A stretch of 64,000 nucleotides of DNA from Myxococcales bacterium (GTDB lineage: Bacteria; Myxococcota_A; Polyangia; Polyangiales; Polyangiaceae). A program made the translations under genes and the position numbers. Location of the stretch: assembly GCA_016706225.1 (NCBI GenBank), contig JADJKB010000025.1, forward strand, positions 744,001-808,000, written 5' to 3'. Below are positions 41,530 to 52,026 of this stretch, one piece after another. Below the pieces are notes generated by a model, which saw only the letters and a list, made by a program, of their open reading frames with translations, made no database searches and was not told the origin of the DNA. Position 1 is the first letter of the stretch, and every line of letters begins with the position of its first letter.

Positions 41530-43737
41530 TCATTGCACGCCGAGCTCCGAGAGCACAAAGGCGAAAATGTCAGCGTATTCGTCGGCGACCTTGCTGATGG
41601 GCTTGCCGGCGCCGTGGCCGGCCCGGGTCTCGGTGCGCAGGTAGATCGGCCGACTCGAGCGGGTGGCGTACTCGAGGGCCGCGGCCATCTTGCGGGCGTG
41701 CATCGGATCGACCCGGGTGTCGCTCTCGGCGGTCATCAGCAACACCGCGGGGTACTCCGTGCCGAGCGTCACGTGGTGGTACGGCGAGTAACCGAGCAGC
41801 CACTCGAACTGTTTGGGATCTTCGGGCGAGCCGTATTCGGGGATCCAGAGCTTGGCGATCTGGAAGCGGTGGTAGCGCAGCATGTCGGTCAGCGGGACGC
41901 CGCTGACCGCTGCGCGAAATAGCTCCGGCCGCTGCACCACCGCGGCGGCGACGAGCAGCCCGCCGTTGCTGCGCCCATGGATGGCCAGACGCTCGGGGCG
42001 GGTCAGCTTCGTCTTCACCAGATCTTCGGCCACCGCGATGAAGTCATCGAAGACGTTTTGTTTTTTCTCCAGCTGTCCGGCCCGGTGCCACGCCTCGCCG
42101 AATTCCCCGCCGCCTCGCAGGTTCGCCTGCACACTGATCCCGCCCTGCTCCAGGAACGCGTAGGTCGAGCGCGAGAAGCGCGGCGAGAGGCTGACGTTGA
42201 AGCCGCCGTAGCCGTAGAGCAGGGTGGGGTTGTCGGCGCTCTCCAACGAGACGTCTTTCTTGTGCACCATGAGGTACGGGATCAACGTGCCGTCCTTGCT
42301 CCTGGCTTTGCGGGCGGTCACCGCAAAATCACCGGCCGGGATGTTCGCGCTGACCTCGCGCCAGACGCTGACGACACCGGTCTTGAGATCCAGGCGGCGA
42401 ACGCTGGGTGGCGTGACGAACGACTCGAAATCGAAGAACGCCTGCTTGTCGTCGTGCAGCCCGGCGAATCCGTTGCTGGTGCCGAGCGTGGGCAGAGCGA
42501 CGGCGCCGAGGCTCTTGCCCTTCAGATCGAAGCGCTCCAGTCGACTCACGACCTCGTGGGTGTAAGCGACCAGGAGCTCGCCGCCGATCACGTTGATGTC
42601 CGTGAGCACGTCCTCGCTGTGCTCGGAGATCACCTGCTTCCAGTGGCTACGCTCCGGTGCTTTCGGGTCGATGGCGTACACCGCGTAGCGCGGCGCGGCC
42701 TCGTTGGTGCGCACCCAGATGCGGTCGTCGAGTGGCAGCGGGTCGTAGACGTTTTCCGCGTCCAGGGTCAGCTCTTTCCAGCTCAGTTTCGCGGCCGTCG
42801 TGTCTGCCAAGAAGAGGGAGCTCTTGCTCCAGCCCTGGTGCACACGCATCACGAGCCAGCGGCCGTTGGGAGAGATGGCACAGCTCGGAAAATCCGTGAA
42901 CACCTTGGCCTTGAACACGACGGGGTCGTCGTCGGCGGCGCGGCCGACGAGGTGTTCGAAGATGGTGCGGTGATATTTCTCCTCGCCGTCCGGCACGCTG
43001 CCTTTGGCGGGGAAACGCGAGTAATAGAAGCGCTTGCCGTCGGGGAGCCAACACACCGACGAGTACCGCGCGCGCGTGATCTGATCGGGGAGGTCCTTGC
43101 CCGTCGCGACATCGCGCAGGCGCAGGGTGCTCTCTTCGCTGCCGCCCTCGCTGACCCCGAACGCCAAGACGGCGCCGTCATTCGAGGGTTGGTACCAGTC
43201 GAGCGACGTCGTCCCGTCCGTGCTCATCACGTTGGGGTCGAGCAGCGTGCGATCCGCGCCGCCGAGCCCATCACGGACGTAGAGCGCGGGCTGGTTCTGG
43301 TGGCCCTCGCGGTGCGTGTGAAAGTAGCGCAGCGCCCCCTTTTTCGTGCGCCGAACGCTGGGCAGTGACTGCTCGCCGATGGTCAATAACTCTTCGAGTC
43401 GCGCGCGCAGCTTGATGCGCGCCGGCAGTGTGTCCAGGTCGTGCCTGAAGCGCGCGTTCTGGGCCTCGACCCAGGCGTCGACCTCCGGATTGTCGGAGGC
43501 CTCGAGCCAGCGATAGGGGTCGGCGATCTCGTGCCCATGGATGGTTTCGGTGAGCTCTTGACGACGGGTCATCAACTTGGGCCTTTGGGCGGAGGTCTCG
43601 ACGAGGATGGGCACGACGTCGGTCGCGAGGACGGGTTGGGGTGCGGGCTCGGGAGGTAGCTGTGCGGTGGCACAGGCGAGCGCGGCGACCACCCCGCTCG
43701 TCAGTGTCAGGATCTTCAGCACGTGTCTTCGGAGCAT
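41530..43737 (-). CDS. Prolyl oligopeptidase family lipoprotein (S9A)
   Basis: A 735-residue S9 serine peptidase; the ATG at 43737 gives a signal with lipobox ALAC near residue 20. N-terminal propeller hallmarks include DPYRWLEASDNPEVDAWVEA. The alpha/beta-hydrolase part has the Ser nucleophile in AIHGRSNGGLLVAAAV (GxSxGG), the Asp in TAESDTRVDPMHARK and the His in ETRAGHGAGK, all in the right order. Such enzymes cut proline-containing peptides, here at the cell envelope because of the lipid anchor. The gene is divergent from a PHP-domain gene with a 137-bp gap. Confidence 0.9.
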   Translation of the reverse strand: MLRRHVLKILTLTSGVVAALACATAQLPPEPAPQPVLATDVVPILVETSAQRPKLMTRRQELTETIHGHEIADPYRWLEASDNPEVDAWVEAQNARFRHDLDTLPARIKLRARLEELLTIGEQSLPSVRRTKKGALRYFHTHREGHQNQPALYVRDGLGGADRTLLDPNVMSTDGTTSLDWYQPSNDGAVLAFGVSEGGSEESTLRLRDVATGKDLPDQITRARYSSVCWLPDGKRFYYSRFPAKGSVPDGEEKYHRTIFEHLVGRAADDDPVVFKAKVFTDFPSCAISPNGRWLVMRVHQGWSKSSLFLADTTAAKLSWKELTLDAENVYDPLPLDDRIWVRTNEAAPRYAVYAIDPKAPERSHWKQVISEHSEDVLTDINVIGGELLVAYTHEVVSRLERFDLKGKSLGAVALPTLGTSNGFAGLHDDKQAFFDFESFVTPPSVRRLDLKTGVVSVWREVSANIPAGDFAVTARKARSKDGTLIPYLMVHKKDVSLESADNPTLLYGYGGFNVSLSPRFSRSTYAFLEQGGISVQANLRGGGEFGEAWHRAGQLEKKQNVFDDFIAVAEDLVKTKLTRPERLAIHGRSNGGLLVAAAVVQRPELFRAAVSGVPLTDMLRYHRFQIAKLWIPEYGSPEDPKQFEWLLGYSPYHHVTLGTEYPAVLLMTAESDTRVDPMHARKMAAALEYATRSSRPIYLRTETRAGHGAGKPISKVADEYADIFAFVLSELGVQ

Positions 43738-43874
43738 TGCTGCGGCCAACTCTAGCCGTGTTCGGGGGCGATTCCTCGGGATATTCCCCGGGGCTGCCCG
43801 CGCCCGCCGCGACGCACCGACGGGGGCCCAAGCATTTGGACCGCGGCGCTGTGCTCTGGGAAGATCGGGCTTCG

Positions 43875-45020
43875 ATGCGTGCTTTGCTCCTCTACGGCCT
43901 GATCGCCAGCGCTTGTATGGCTCAGCCCGCGGCGGTGCAGCCGCCGCCACGGAGGCCGCCGGCGCAGAGCGCGGCGCCCGCGCAATCCGCGCCCGCGCCC
44001 GCGGCGGCGCCGAGTGCATTGCCGCCGCTGCCGCTCGCGCCGTCGCCGGTCGGGTTCTTGAAGGGCCAGACTCACGTGCACACGAATCGCTCCTATGACG
44101 CCCGCACGCCGCCCGAGAACGTGCTCCGGTTTTACGCCGAGCGCGGCTACGACTTCGTTGCGCTCACGGATCACAATCGGGTGACGGTCATCGCGCCGCC
44201 GCCCGGACTGCTCCTGATCCCGGGCGTCGAGCTGTCCCAGAACTCGAGCGTGTGTGACCCGCAACCGACGCCAGGTTATCGCTGTCTGTTTCACGTCAGC
44301 GGTCTGTTCGTCGATCCGGCCAAGGACGCGCGTCACGGGGAGCGGCTCCCTCTCCCATTCCGGCCCGGACGACTGGAGGCCTATCGTTCACAGCTGGACG
44401 TGGTGCGCGGTCTGGGCGCGGTCCCCGTGCTCAATCACCCGCTGTTTCACTTCGCCGCGGACGCGCGCTTGATCGGCGCGCTGGCGGAGGCCGGTGTGCG
44501 TCACGTCGAGCTGTTCAACGCCAGCCTGGACCAGCAGCACCCGTCGGGTCGAAAGGCCGCCGAAGCGCGGGCTGAAGAGCTGTGGGACGAGGTGCTCAGC
44601 CAGGGCACACACGTGTTTGGCTTGGCCACCGACGACGCCCACCACTTTGCCGACAGCGCCGACCGGGCCCGGGTCGGGAAGTTCGCCTACGTCGGAGATC
44701 GCGCCTGGATCATGCTGCGGGCGGAGAAAAATCCGGCCAGCATCCAGCGGGCCTTCGTCGCAGGGGACTTCTACCTATCGACCGGGGTGACCTTGTCGAA
44801 GCTCGAGTCCGCTCGCGGCGCATTGAGCGTCGGGATCTCGAGCGTTACCGGAGAGACGTACACGATCCGCTTCGTCGGCTCGCGCGGGCGTGAGCTCGGG
44901 CGCGTCACAGGCAGCGAGGCGAGCCAACGGTTGCCGGCGGGGCCAGGCTATGTGCGCGCGGTGGTGGAGGACTCGGCGGGGCGCAAAGCCTGGACCCAAC
45001 CGCTGTGGGCCGCGCTGTGA
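43875..45020 (+). CDS. PHP-domain phosphoesterase-like protein, probably secreted
   Basis: A 381-residue protein. The N-terminus MRALLLYGLIASACMAQP resembles a lipoprotein signal (SAC), then a Pro/Ala linker. The PHP domain has its metal-binding blocks: KGQTHVHTNRSYDA (first HxH), VALTDHN, IPGVELS, AVPVLNHPLFHF and LATDDAHHF, so the trinuclear site looks complete. The C-terminal part is a beta domain. The stop overlaps the start of the GGCT-like gene as TGATG. Substrate unknown. Confidence 0.8.
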   Translation: MRALLLYGLIASACMAQPAAVQPPPRRPPAQSAAPAQSAPAPAAAPSALPPLPLAPSPVGFLKGQTHVHTNRSYDARTPPENVLRFYAERGYDFVALTDHNRVTVIAPPPGLLLIPGVELSQNSSVCDPQPTPGYRCLFHVSGLFVDPAKDARHGERLPLPFRPGRLEAYRSQLDVVRGLGAVPVLNHPLFHFAADARLIGALAEAGVRHVELFNASLDQQHPSGRKAAEARAEELWDEVLSQGTHVFGLATDDAHHFADSADRARVGKFAYVGDRAWIMLRAEKNPASIQRAFVAGDFYLSTGVTLSKLESARGALSVGISSVTGETYTIRFVGSRGRELGRVTGSEASQRLPAGPGYVRAVVEDSAGRKAWTQPLWAAL

Positions 45021-45325
45021 TGGTGTTCGTGTACGGCTCGCTGCGTCGGGGCGAGCGGCATCACGCGGAGCTCGAGGGAGCGCGCTACGCGGGCGTGTGC
45101 CGGACTGCCCCGCGCTATCGGCTGCGCAGTCTGGGCCAGTACCCGGCGCTCGAGCTGCACGGTGACGAGAGCGTGGACGGAGAGCTGTACGAGGTCGATG
45201 CGGTGCTGCTCGTGCGCCTGGACGAGTTCGAGGGGTGTCCGGAGCTGTACCAGCGCGCCGAGGTGATGCTCGACGACGGCCGCGTGGTGCAAGCGTACGT
45301 GGTCAGTGGAGGCCGGAGCGGGTGA
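45020..45325 (+). CDS. Gamma-glutamylcyclotransferase-like (AIG2/GGCT) protein
   Basis: A 101-residue GGCT-fold protein from the ATG in the TGATG overlap. The substrate-binding VFVYGSLRRGERHH and the acidic catalytic region DEFEGCPELYQR are present. These proteins cyclise gamma-glutamyl amines to 5-oxoproline, but many members act on other substrates. Its 3' end overlaps the convergent membrane-protein gene by 23 bases. It is translationally coupled to the PHP gene upstream. Confidence 0.85.
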   Translation: MVFVYGSLRRGERHHAELEGARYAGVCRTAPRYRLRSLGQYPALELHGDESVDGELYEVDAVLLVRLDEFEGCPELYQRAEVMLDDGRVVQAYVVSGGRSG

Positions 45326-46046
45326 GCTGCTCGTCGAAGCGAGCGTCGAACGCCTCGATCTCCTGGACGACGCGCGGGTCGTCGAGCGCGCCTTCGAGGT
45401 TCTCGGCGCCCTGATTCACCGCGTCGCGCTCCTCCTCGGCGAGCTCTCCGGGCGAAGCGTCACTGCGCTTCTGGAACATCGCGGCGACGGCGCGCCCGGC
45501 CGCCGCGAGGCTGCGTTTGGAGGCGAGCGCCGCGGCGCCGAGCAGTAGCCGTGAGGTGGACAGATCACTCGCCGCAAGCGCGCGATCGAAGCTGCCGCGG
45601 ATCAGCTTGGCGTCACTCTCCCGTCGCTCGCCCCCCTCCGGCAAGAGGCCGCGGACCAGGCAGCGCTCGACGCTGCGACCCAGGAGCAGCGCGGTGCACA
45701 GATCACGACTGATGCCCCGAGCCGCGCCCAGCAACGCCAGCAGCTTGCGCAGCGGGAACAAGATCAGTTTTGCCAGGATCATCGGCAGAGCCATCAGGCA
45801 CCCGCTCGTGCAGCCGACGGACTCGGAGTAGAGCGGCGCGACCTCTTTGGCCGAGAAGCTGCGGCCGTGCAGCTCGAGCGCGCGCCCGACGATCAGCCGC
45901 CCGACCGCGCTCCGGAACACGTCGTCGGCGAACGGCAACGGCACGAAGCGACATGCCGCGTAGAGCAGCGCCGAGAGCACGAGCGAACGCTCGAAGCTCA
46001 GCTTCGCCGCCGGGGCGAGCGCGGTGGTCTCGGGCGTGTCGCTCAC
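45303..46046 (-). CDS. Hypothetical protein, 247 aa, with hydrophobic segments
   Basis: Unrecognised. The first half has hydrophobic stretches (SLVLSALLYAACRFVPLPFA, TSGCLMALPMILAKLILFPL) that could insert into or lie on the membrane. The second half is helical and charged, ending in an acidic tail (EEERDAVNQGAENLEGALDD). It lies 19 bases after the citrate synthase stop on the same strand and is probably co-transcribed with it. The 3' end overlaps the convergent GGCT-like gene. No function is assigned. Confidence 0.65.
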   Translation of the reverse strand: MSDTPETTALAPAAKLSFERSLVLSALLYAACRFVPLPFADDVFRSAVGRLIVGRALELHGRSFSAKEVAPLYSESVGCTSGCLMALPMILAKLILFPLRKLLALLGAARGISRDLCTALLLGRSVERCLVRGLLPEGGERRESDAKLIRGSFDRALAASDLSTSRLLLGAAALASKRSLAAAGRAVAAMFQKRSDASPGELAEEERDAVNQGAENLEGALDDPRVVQEIEAFDARFDEQLTRSGLH

Positions 46047-46065
46047 GTCAGCCGGTTCTCGCGCT

Positions 46066-47388
<1,323 letters not shown>

Positions 47389-47553
47389 GCGCTGACTCCT
47401 CGTGGGTTATCTGAGCTCGTTTTCGTCGGGGGGCGTCGCGACCGCAAGGCCGATTCGGCGGCGCCCCGGCCCGGTGCGCGGCGGCGCGCGGACGCCGGCG
47501 GACCGGTCGCCGTTTTCTGGGCCTAATGCGGTCGATTTGGCAAACCCGTGTCC

Positions 47554-49209
47554 ATGGCGTCCCGTGTCCCGCACTGTTCCAACCCGAGCGGGCTCCCGCG
47601 GCGGTCCCTGAGGCCCCTGGGCCTCGGCTTGATTTCCGCGCTTTCCCTGCTTGCTCTCGCGGGTTGTGATGGATTCTTTGGCAAGTCGGACCCCGGAGCC
47701 GCCAAGGTCAAACCCGAGAACGGCGGCGCGAAGCTCGACGAGGAGGACTGGTCCGCGGTGCCCGTGCCGCCCGAGGACGGCCCCCGCCTGGCCCCGGTCA
47801 GCATGACGGTGCCGATCTACCCGAAACCCGACAAACACGCGGACGCCATCGGGTACCTGCGGGTGGGCGCGCGAGTCGCCCGCTCCGCCACACCCGTGGA
47901 CCGGCGAGACTGCCCCGACGGGTGGTACGCGGTCCGTCCGATGGGTTTTGTGTGCGCGGGGCCCGACGCGACCATCAAGCTCGATCACCCCACCGCCAAG
48001 GCGATTCAGGTGGAGCCGCATCGCGAATGGGCGATGCCGTATCGCTATGCGTTCACCCGGGCGATCGCGCCGAACTACCTGCGCATTCCCAAGAAGGACG
48101 ACCAGTTCCAGTACGAGATGCGGCTCGAGCGGCACCTGCGGAACTGGAAGAAGCTGGCTGAGAAGTGGGACGTGCTGACGGTGGGTGCCAACGACGTGCC
48201 GCTCGACAAGGACGGCTACGCGATCGGCGGAATCCCCGAGCACGCCCAGCCGCTGGACCAGAGCGCCCGGTTCGGCGGTGATGGTCGCGACGAGATCCCC
48301 TGGTGGCTGGTGGGGGAGCGGCGCATCCCCAACATCTCGAGCTTTCGCGCGCCACCCTACGCCATCATCGCCGATCGGGTGAAGCGTCACACGGGTGTCG
48401 CGTTGATCGGCACCTTCGTGGCTGGGCCGGACGCTCAGAACCGGCGCTTCGCCATCAGCACCGACGCGCGCCTGCTGCCCGCCGACAAACTCAAGGCCGA
48501 CAGCGGCTCACCGTTTCACGGTTTCTCCGTGCGCGACACCGGCCTGCCGGTGGCCTTCGCGCGCAAGGCCGGCGCAACATGGTGGGACGTGAAGGAGGGC
48601 AAGCTCGAGAAGGGAGAGCGGCTCGGTTGGCGCGAGTTCGTGCCGCTGACTGGCACCGTGAAGATGCTTCAGGGCGTGCGCATGGTCGAGACGCGCAGTG
48701 GTCGATGGCTGCGCAGTGACGACCTGAAGACTGCCGCCAAACCCAGCCAGCTGCCGTCATGGGCCAAGAAGGGCACCAAGTGGCTCGATCTCAGCATTGT
48801 CAGCCAGACGTTGACGCTGTGGGAAGGTGACCGGCCAGTGTATGTCACCCTCGTCTCGAGCGGCAAGGACGGGCTCGGTGAACCGGGCAAGACCCTGAGC
48901 ACTCCGCGCGGGACCTTTCGCATCTATCAGAAGCACATCACGACCACGATGGACTCGGACGTGGCCGATCACGAGTTCGAGCTGCGTGACGTGCCGTGGG
49001 TGATGTACTTCAAAGGTGGCTACGCGCTGCACGGCGCGTACTGGCACGACGACTTCGGCAGGGTTCGCTCCCACGGCTGTGTGAACCTCGCGCCAATCGA
49101 CGCACGCTTCGTGTTCATGTGGGTGACCCCCGAGGTGCCCACACACTGGCACGCAGCGTACGCGGGTGACTCCACCGAGCAGGGTACGCTCGTGTACATC
49201 CATCCTTGA
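47554..49209 (+). CDS. L,D-transpeptidase (YkuD) lipoprotein with SH3-like region
   Basis: A 551-residue envelope enzyme; the ATG at 47554 is chosen, though a GTG two codons earlier is possible. The signal ends in lipobox LALAGC. A bacterial SH3-like region (about 75-140: IGYLRVGARVARSATPV) probably binds peptidoglycan. The YkuD domain is at about 400-545. It has HGAYWHDDFGRVRSHGCVNL: the HG, the SHGCVN catalytic Cys and the conserved spacing are intact. These enzymes make 3-3 cross-links or attach proteins to peptidoglycan. It is divergent from citrate synthase. Confident on activity class. Confidence 0.88.
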   Translation: MASRVPHCSNPSGLPRRSLRPLGLGLISALSLLALAGCDGFFGKSDPGAAKVKPENGGAKLDEEDWSAVPVPPEDGPRLAPVSMTVPIYPKPDKHADAIGYLRVGARVARSATPVDRRDCPDGWYAVRPMGFVCAGPDATIKLDHPTAKAIQVEPHREWAMPYRYAFTRAIAPNYLRIPKKDDQFQYEMRLERHLRNWKKLAEKWDVLTVGANDVPLDKDGYAIGGIPEHAQPLDQSARFGGDGRDEIPWWLVGERRIPNISSFRAPPYAIIADRVKRHTGVALIGTFVAGPDAQNRRFAISTDARLLPADKLKADSGSPFHGFSVRDTGLPVAFARKAGATWWDVKEGKLEKGERLGWREFVPLTGTVKMLQGVRMVETRSGRWLRSDDLKTAAKPSQLPSWAKKGTKWLDLSIVSQTLTLWEGDRPVYVTLVSSGKDGLGEPGKTLSTPRGTFRIYQKHITTTMDSDVADHEFELRDVPWVMYFKGGYALHGAYWHDDFGRVRSHGCVNLAPIDARFVFMWVTPEVPTHWHAAYAGDSTEQGTLVYIHP

Positions 49210-49217
49210 GACGGGGC

Positions 49218-49292
49218 TCAGCGCTGACGCGCGATCAACGCGAGCGCGATCAGCGCCAGGCAGGCGCTCGCAGCGAGGAAGGCGATGGACAT
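49218..49292 (-). CDS. Possible 24-residue hydrophobic microprotein
   Basis: The ATG at 49292 opens a frame of 24 codons: MSIAFLAASACLALIALALI and four more residues ending in Arg. It is an almost uninterrupted membrane helix with a positive end. It begins 26 bases after the Zn-ribbon/GYF gene stop on the same strand and fills the gap to the convergent transpeptidase gene. No strong ribosome-binding site is visible. It may be chance, since Ala/Leu codons are frequent here. Confidence 0.35.
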   Translation of the reverse strand: MSIAFLAASACLALIALALIARQR

Positions 49293-49317
49293 CGCGGCTA
49301 GTGGGCGAGGCGAGTCG

Positions 49318-51165
49318 TCACTGCGACAGCCCGGGGATCTTCGGACGCCCGTCGGGGCCGTACAGGCTCGGCGGTTGTTTGAGGTAGAACGAGACCCCAG
49401 CGCCCGCCACGATCATCAGGAGGAACAGCATCACGAGCACACAGCCCAGCGCGCGCGACTTCTTCGGCGCCGGCTGCGCTGCCGAGTAGGGAGCGTTCGG
49501 CTGCGGCATGGGCATCGCGCCGGGAGCCCCGTATGGCGAAGAGACGGGCTGGATCCCGGTTGGTTCCCACAGCGAGTCGAGAGGTTGATCGCGCCCCGGC
49601 GGTGCGCCGAGATCGAGACCTCCAAACAACTCCTGCGCTTGTTCGTCGGGTGAAGCGGAGCTTGCGAAGAGCTGGTTGCCGCCCGCCGCGGCCTCCGCGG
49701 AGAGCCGTTGCTCCATCGTGGTGTCGTCGTCGTCGAGCACGACCGACGACGACATCGGGCGAGACACCGCCTGGAAGCCGTCTTCCATCGCCAGCGTGCG
49801 CTCGTCCATGTCGGACAGGAGGTCGTCGACATCGTGACTGAGCCCGCTCGGCGGCGGGACTGCAACCGCGTGCTCTTCTTCGATGCGCGTGGGCACGTCG
49901 TCGAATTGATCCGCCAACATCTCGGGCTTGGAGCGCTGTGGCAGTCGCCCACCGGGGGCCCTGGCCGAGCTCAACAGCTCCATGGCGCCCTTGCTGTCCA
50001 GGGAGACCGTCACGTCCTCGAAGCCGATCTCGTTGTCGTCGCGACCGGGCTCGTGCCACACGCCGGAAGAGAGCTTGCCGCGGCTCGAAGGCGGACCGAT
50101 CGCGCCGAGCGAGGCCACGATCGTCGCGTCCTCCTCCGCCGGTTCGTCCATCGGGTAGTCGTCGTCGGCGTCGGCGACGGCGGCCAGAGGCGACAGTCCG
50201 CGCGCGCCGAGGGCGGCGGCGATCATCGGGATTTCCCAGGGCCGCTTCCAGTCCTCCATCCCGTCGGCCCAGATGAACGTCTCCTGATCGATGCTCCCTC
50301 GAACGTAGAGCTGGACCAGCTCCGGGGTCCCCATCTCTTCGTGGTGCTCGTCGGTCAGGGCGACGGTCCATTCGGGCTCCGCTCCATCGCCGTCGGCGAG
50401 GTCGGGCTTGCTTGTCCGGGCGCTGGGCGGTCCCGCCGTGGGCGGGGCGGCGCCGAACGGCGTGCGATTGGCGGGCGCCTTCTGATCGCGCGCCGGTGGG
50501 GGCGCGGCACGGGGCGGAGCGGGCGCCGCCCCGGGAGGGGGCTCGAGGCCGCCCAACATCGTCTTCTTGGCGAAGCTGACGCCCTTGGTTGCAGCCGTCG
50601 CAGCAGGGCGCGGCACGCTTGCGGGAGTCGGCAGCGCCGCGGCGGGCTCTCGCCAAGCCGCGGGTTTGCCGGCGCTCTCTGAGAGCGCGCTCCAGTCGTT
50701 GTCGTCCCTGGGGGGAGCTACCTTTGGAGCCGACGGGCTCGCGCCCGGACGGGGTGAGGTCAGGCCCTTGGCACCCAGCGCCGACGTTGCCGGTTTGGGC
50801 GCGTCGGCCCCGGGTTTGGGCACGACCGCTGCAGATTTTGGCGCAGCCACTGCGGGCTTCGGCGCGACGGCCGCGGGTTTCGGCGCGGCCAGCGCGGGCT
50901 TCGGCGTGACAACCGCAGGCTTGGGAGCTGCGGCTGCGGGTTTTGGTGCGACGGCTGCGGGCTTCAATGCCGCTGCAGCCGGTTTGTCTGCTGCTTCAGC
51001 GGTCTGCTTCGGCGCTCGGGCTTTGGGTGCGGCCGGTGAGAGCTGCGTTCCATCCAAGATGATCGGCGAACCGCAGCGCTTGCACGCGATTCGCACCTTG
51101 CGGCCGCGGACTTTGTCGTCGGGTACGGCGAATCGCGCCGGGCAGCTGCTGCAGGAAACTTCCAT
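49318..51165 (-). CDS. Zn-ribbon + GYF single-pass membrane protein, GltJ-like cytosolic architecture
   Basis: A 615-residue protein; the ATG at 51165 places the Zn-ribbon at the very N-terminus (CSSCPARFAVPDDKVRGRKV, then CKRCGS). A Lys/Pro/Ala linker with KPAAVAPKPA-type repeats follows. A GYF-type domain sits at about 263-317 (ELVQLYVRGSIDQETFIWAD, then MEDWKRPW). After an acidic/Ser region comes one membrane helix at about 572-594 and a 20-residue tail. This order, Zn-ribbon, long linker, GYF, membrane helix, is that of myxobacterial motility proteins such as GltJ, but the periplasmic domain is lacking. A role in protein recruitment at the inner membrane is inferred. Confidence 0.75.
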   Translation of the reverse strand: MEVSCSSCPARFAVPDDKVRGRKVRIACKRCGSPIILDGTQLSPAAPKARAPKQTAEAADKPAAAALKPAAVAPKPAAAAPKPAVVTPKPALAAPKPAAVAPKPAVAAPKSAAVVPKPGADAPKPATSALGAKGLTSPRPGASPSAPKVAPPRDDNDWSALSESAGKPAAWREPAAALPTPASVPRPAATAATKGVSFAKKTMLGGLEPPPGAAPAPPRAAPPPARDQKAPANRTPFGAAPPTAGPPSARTSKPDLADGDGAEPEWTVALTDEHHEEMGTPELVQLYVRGSIDQETFIWADGMEDWKRPWEIPMIAAALGARGLSPLAAVADADDDYPMDEPAEEDATIVASLGAIGPPSSRGKLSSGVWHEPGRDDNEIGFEDVTVSLDSKGAMELLSSARAPGGRLPQRSKPEMLADQFDDVPTRIEEEHAVAVPPPSGLSHDVDDLLSDMDERTLAMEDGFQAVSRPMSSSVVLDDDDTTMEQRLSAEAAAGGNQLFASSASPDEQAQELFGGLDLGAPPGRDQPLDSLWEPTGIQPVSSPYGAPGAMPMPQPNAPYSAAQPAPKKSRALGCVLVMLFLLMIVAGAGVSFYLKQPPSLYGPDGRPKIPGLSQ

Positions 51166-51291
51166 TGACGGAGGCCGGAAGAGCCTATGCCAGTCGACTC
51201 TGCGACGCCAGCCCATAGCGAGCCTCGATTGCGCGCTTTCGGGTCTTGCTTGGCGACCGCCGAGTCGCCGTGGTTTTGTCGAGGGAAGACC

Positions 51292-52002
51292 ATGACGCTG
51301 TGGCATCTGACCCGGGCCGTCGCCGAAACCGCCTGGATCTCGGTCCCGACGCTGCTCGACAGCGCAATCGGCCGTTTGACCCCTGCGAAGTGCGACGCGC
51401 GACTCGCATGGTGGTCACGGCAATTGCTCGACGATGCGCACATCGAGATCGAGGTCTTTGGTCTGGAGCTTGCGCCGATCGACGAGTCGTTCGTGATCAT
51501 GAGCAATCACCAGTCGCTGTACGACATCCCCGTGCTGTTCCAGGTGCTCAAACAACGCGTGCGCATGGTCGCCAAGAGCGAACTGTTCAAGATCCCCGTC
51601 TGGTCGGGCGCGATGCGCGCCGCGGGGTTCGTCGAGGTCGATCGCCAGAATCGCAAGCGGGCCATCGCCAGTCTGAAACGAGCCAAGACTGCGCTCGCCG
51701 AGGGCACGAGCATCTGGATCGCACCGGAGGGGACCCGCAGCGACAGCGGGCGCCTGGGTTCGTTCAAGAAAGGCGGGTTCCATCTGGCGCTCGAGACCGG
51801 CGCCAGGATCCTGCCAATCACCATCGCGGGCACGCGGGAGGTGCTGGTCGCGCGAACCGGGAGCGTCAGAGCGGGCGCGCGAGTCAGCGTGCAGTTGAGT
51901 GCGCCCATCGACCCGAATCAGTACGGTGAGGCTCGCAAAGAAGAGCTGATGGACGCGGTGCGACGCGCCATCGCGGCGCACATGCCGGACGAGCTTCGCT
52001 GA
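51292..52002 (+). CDS. plsC: 1-acyl-sn-glycerol-3-phosphate acyltransferase
   Basis: Acylates lysophosphatidic acid to phosphatidic acid at the membrane. The 236 residues from the ATG at 51292 show the four acyltransferase blocks: MSNHQSLYDIPVLF (HxxxxD), VDRQNRKRAI, IWIAPEGTRSDSGRLGSFKK (PEGTRS) and LPITIAGTREVL. A membrane-associated N-terminus precedes them. The phospholipid genes gpsA and a PlsB-like acyltransferase follow convergently, so the neighbourhood is a glycerophospholipid set. Length is typical. Confidence 0.92.
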   Translation: MTLWHLTRAVAETAWISVPTLLDSAIGRLTPAKCDARLAWWSRQLLDDAHIEIEVFGLELAPIDESFVIMSNHQSLYDIPVLFQVLKQRVRMVAKSELFKIPVWSGAMRAAGFVEVDRQNRKRAIASLKRAKTALAEGTSIWIAPEGTRSDSGRLGSFKKGGFHLALETGARILPITIAGTREVLVARTGSVRAGARVSVQLSAPIDPNQYGEARKEELMDAVRRAIAAHMPDELR

Positions 52003-52026
52003 GCTGAGCCGGCGATTGGGCCTTCG

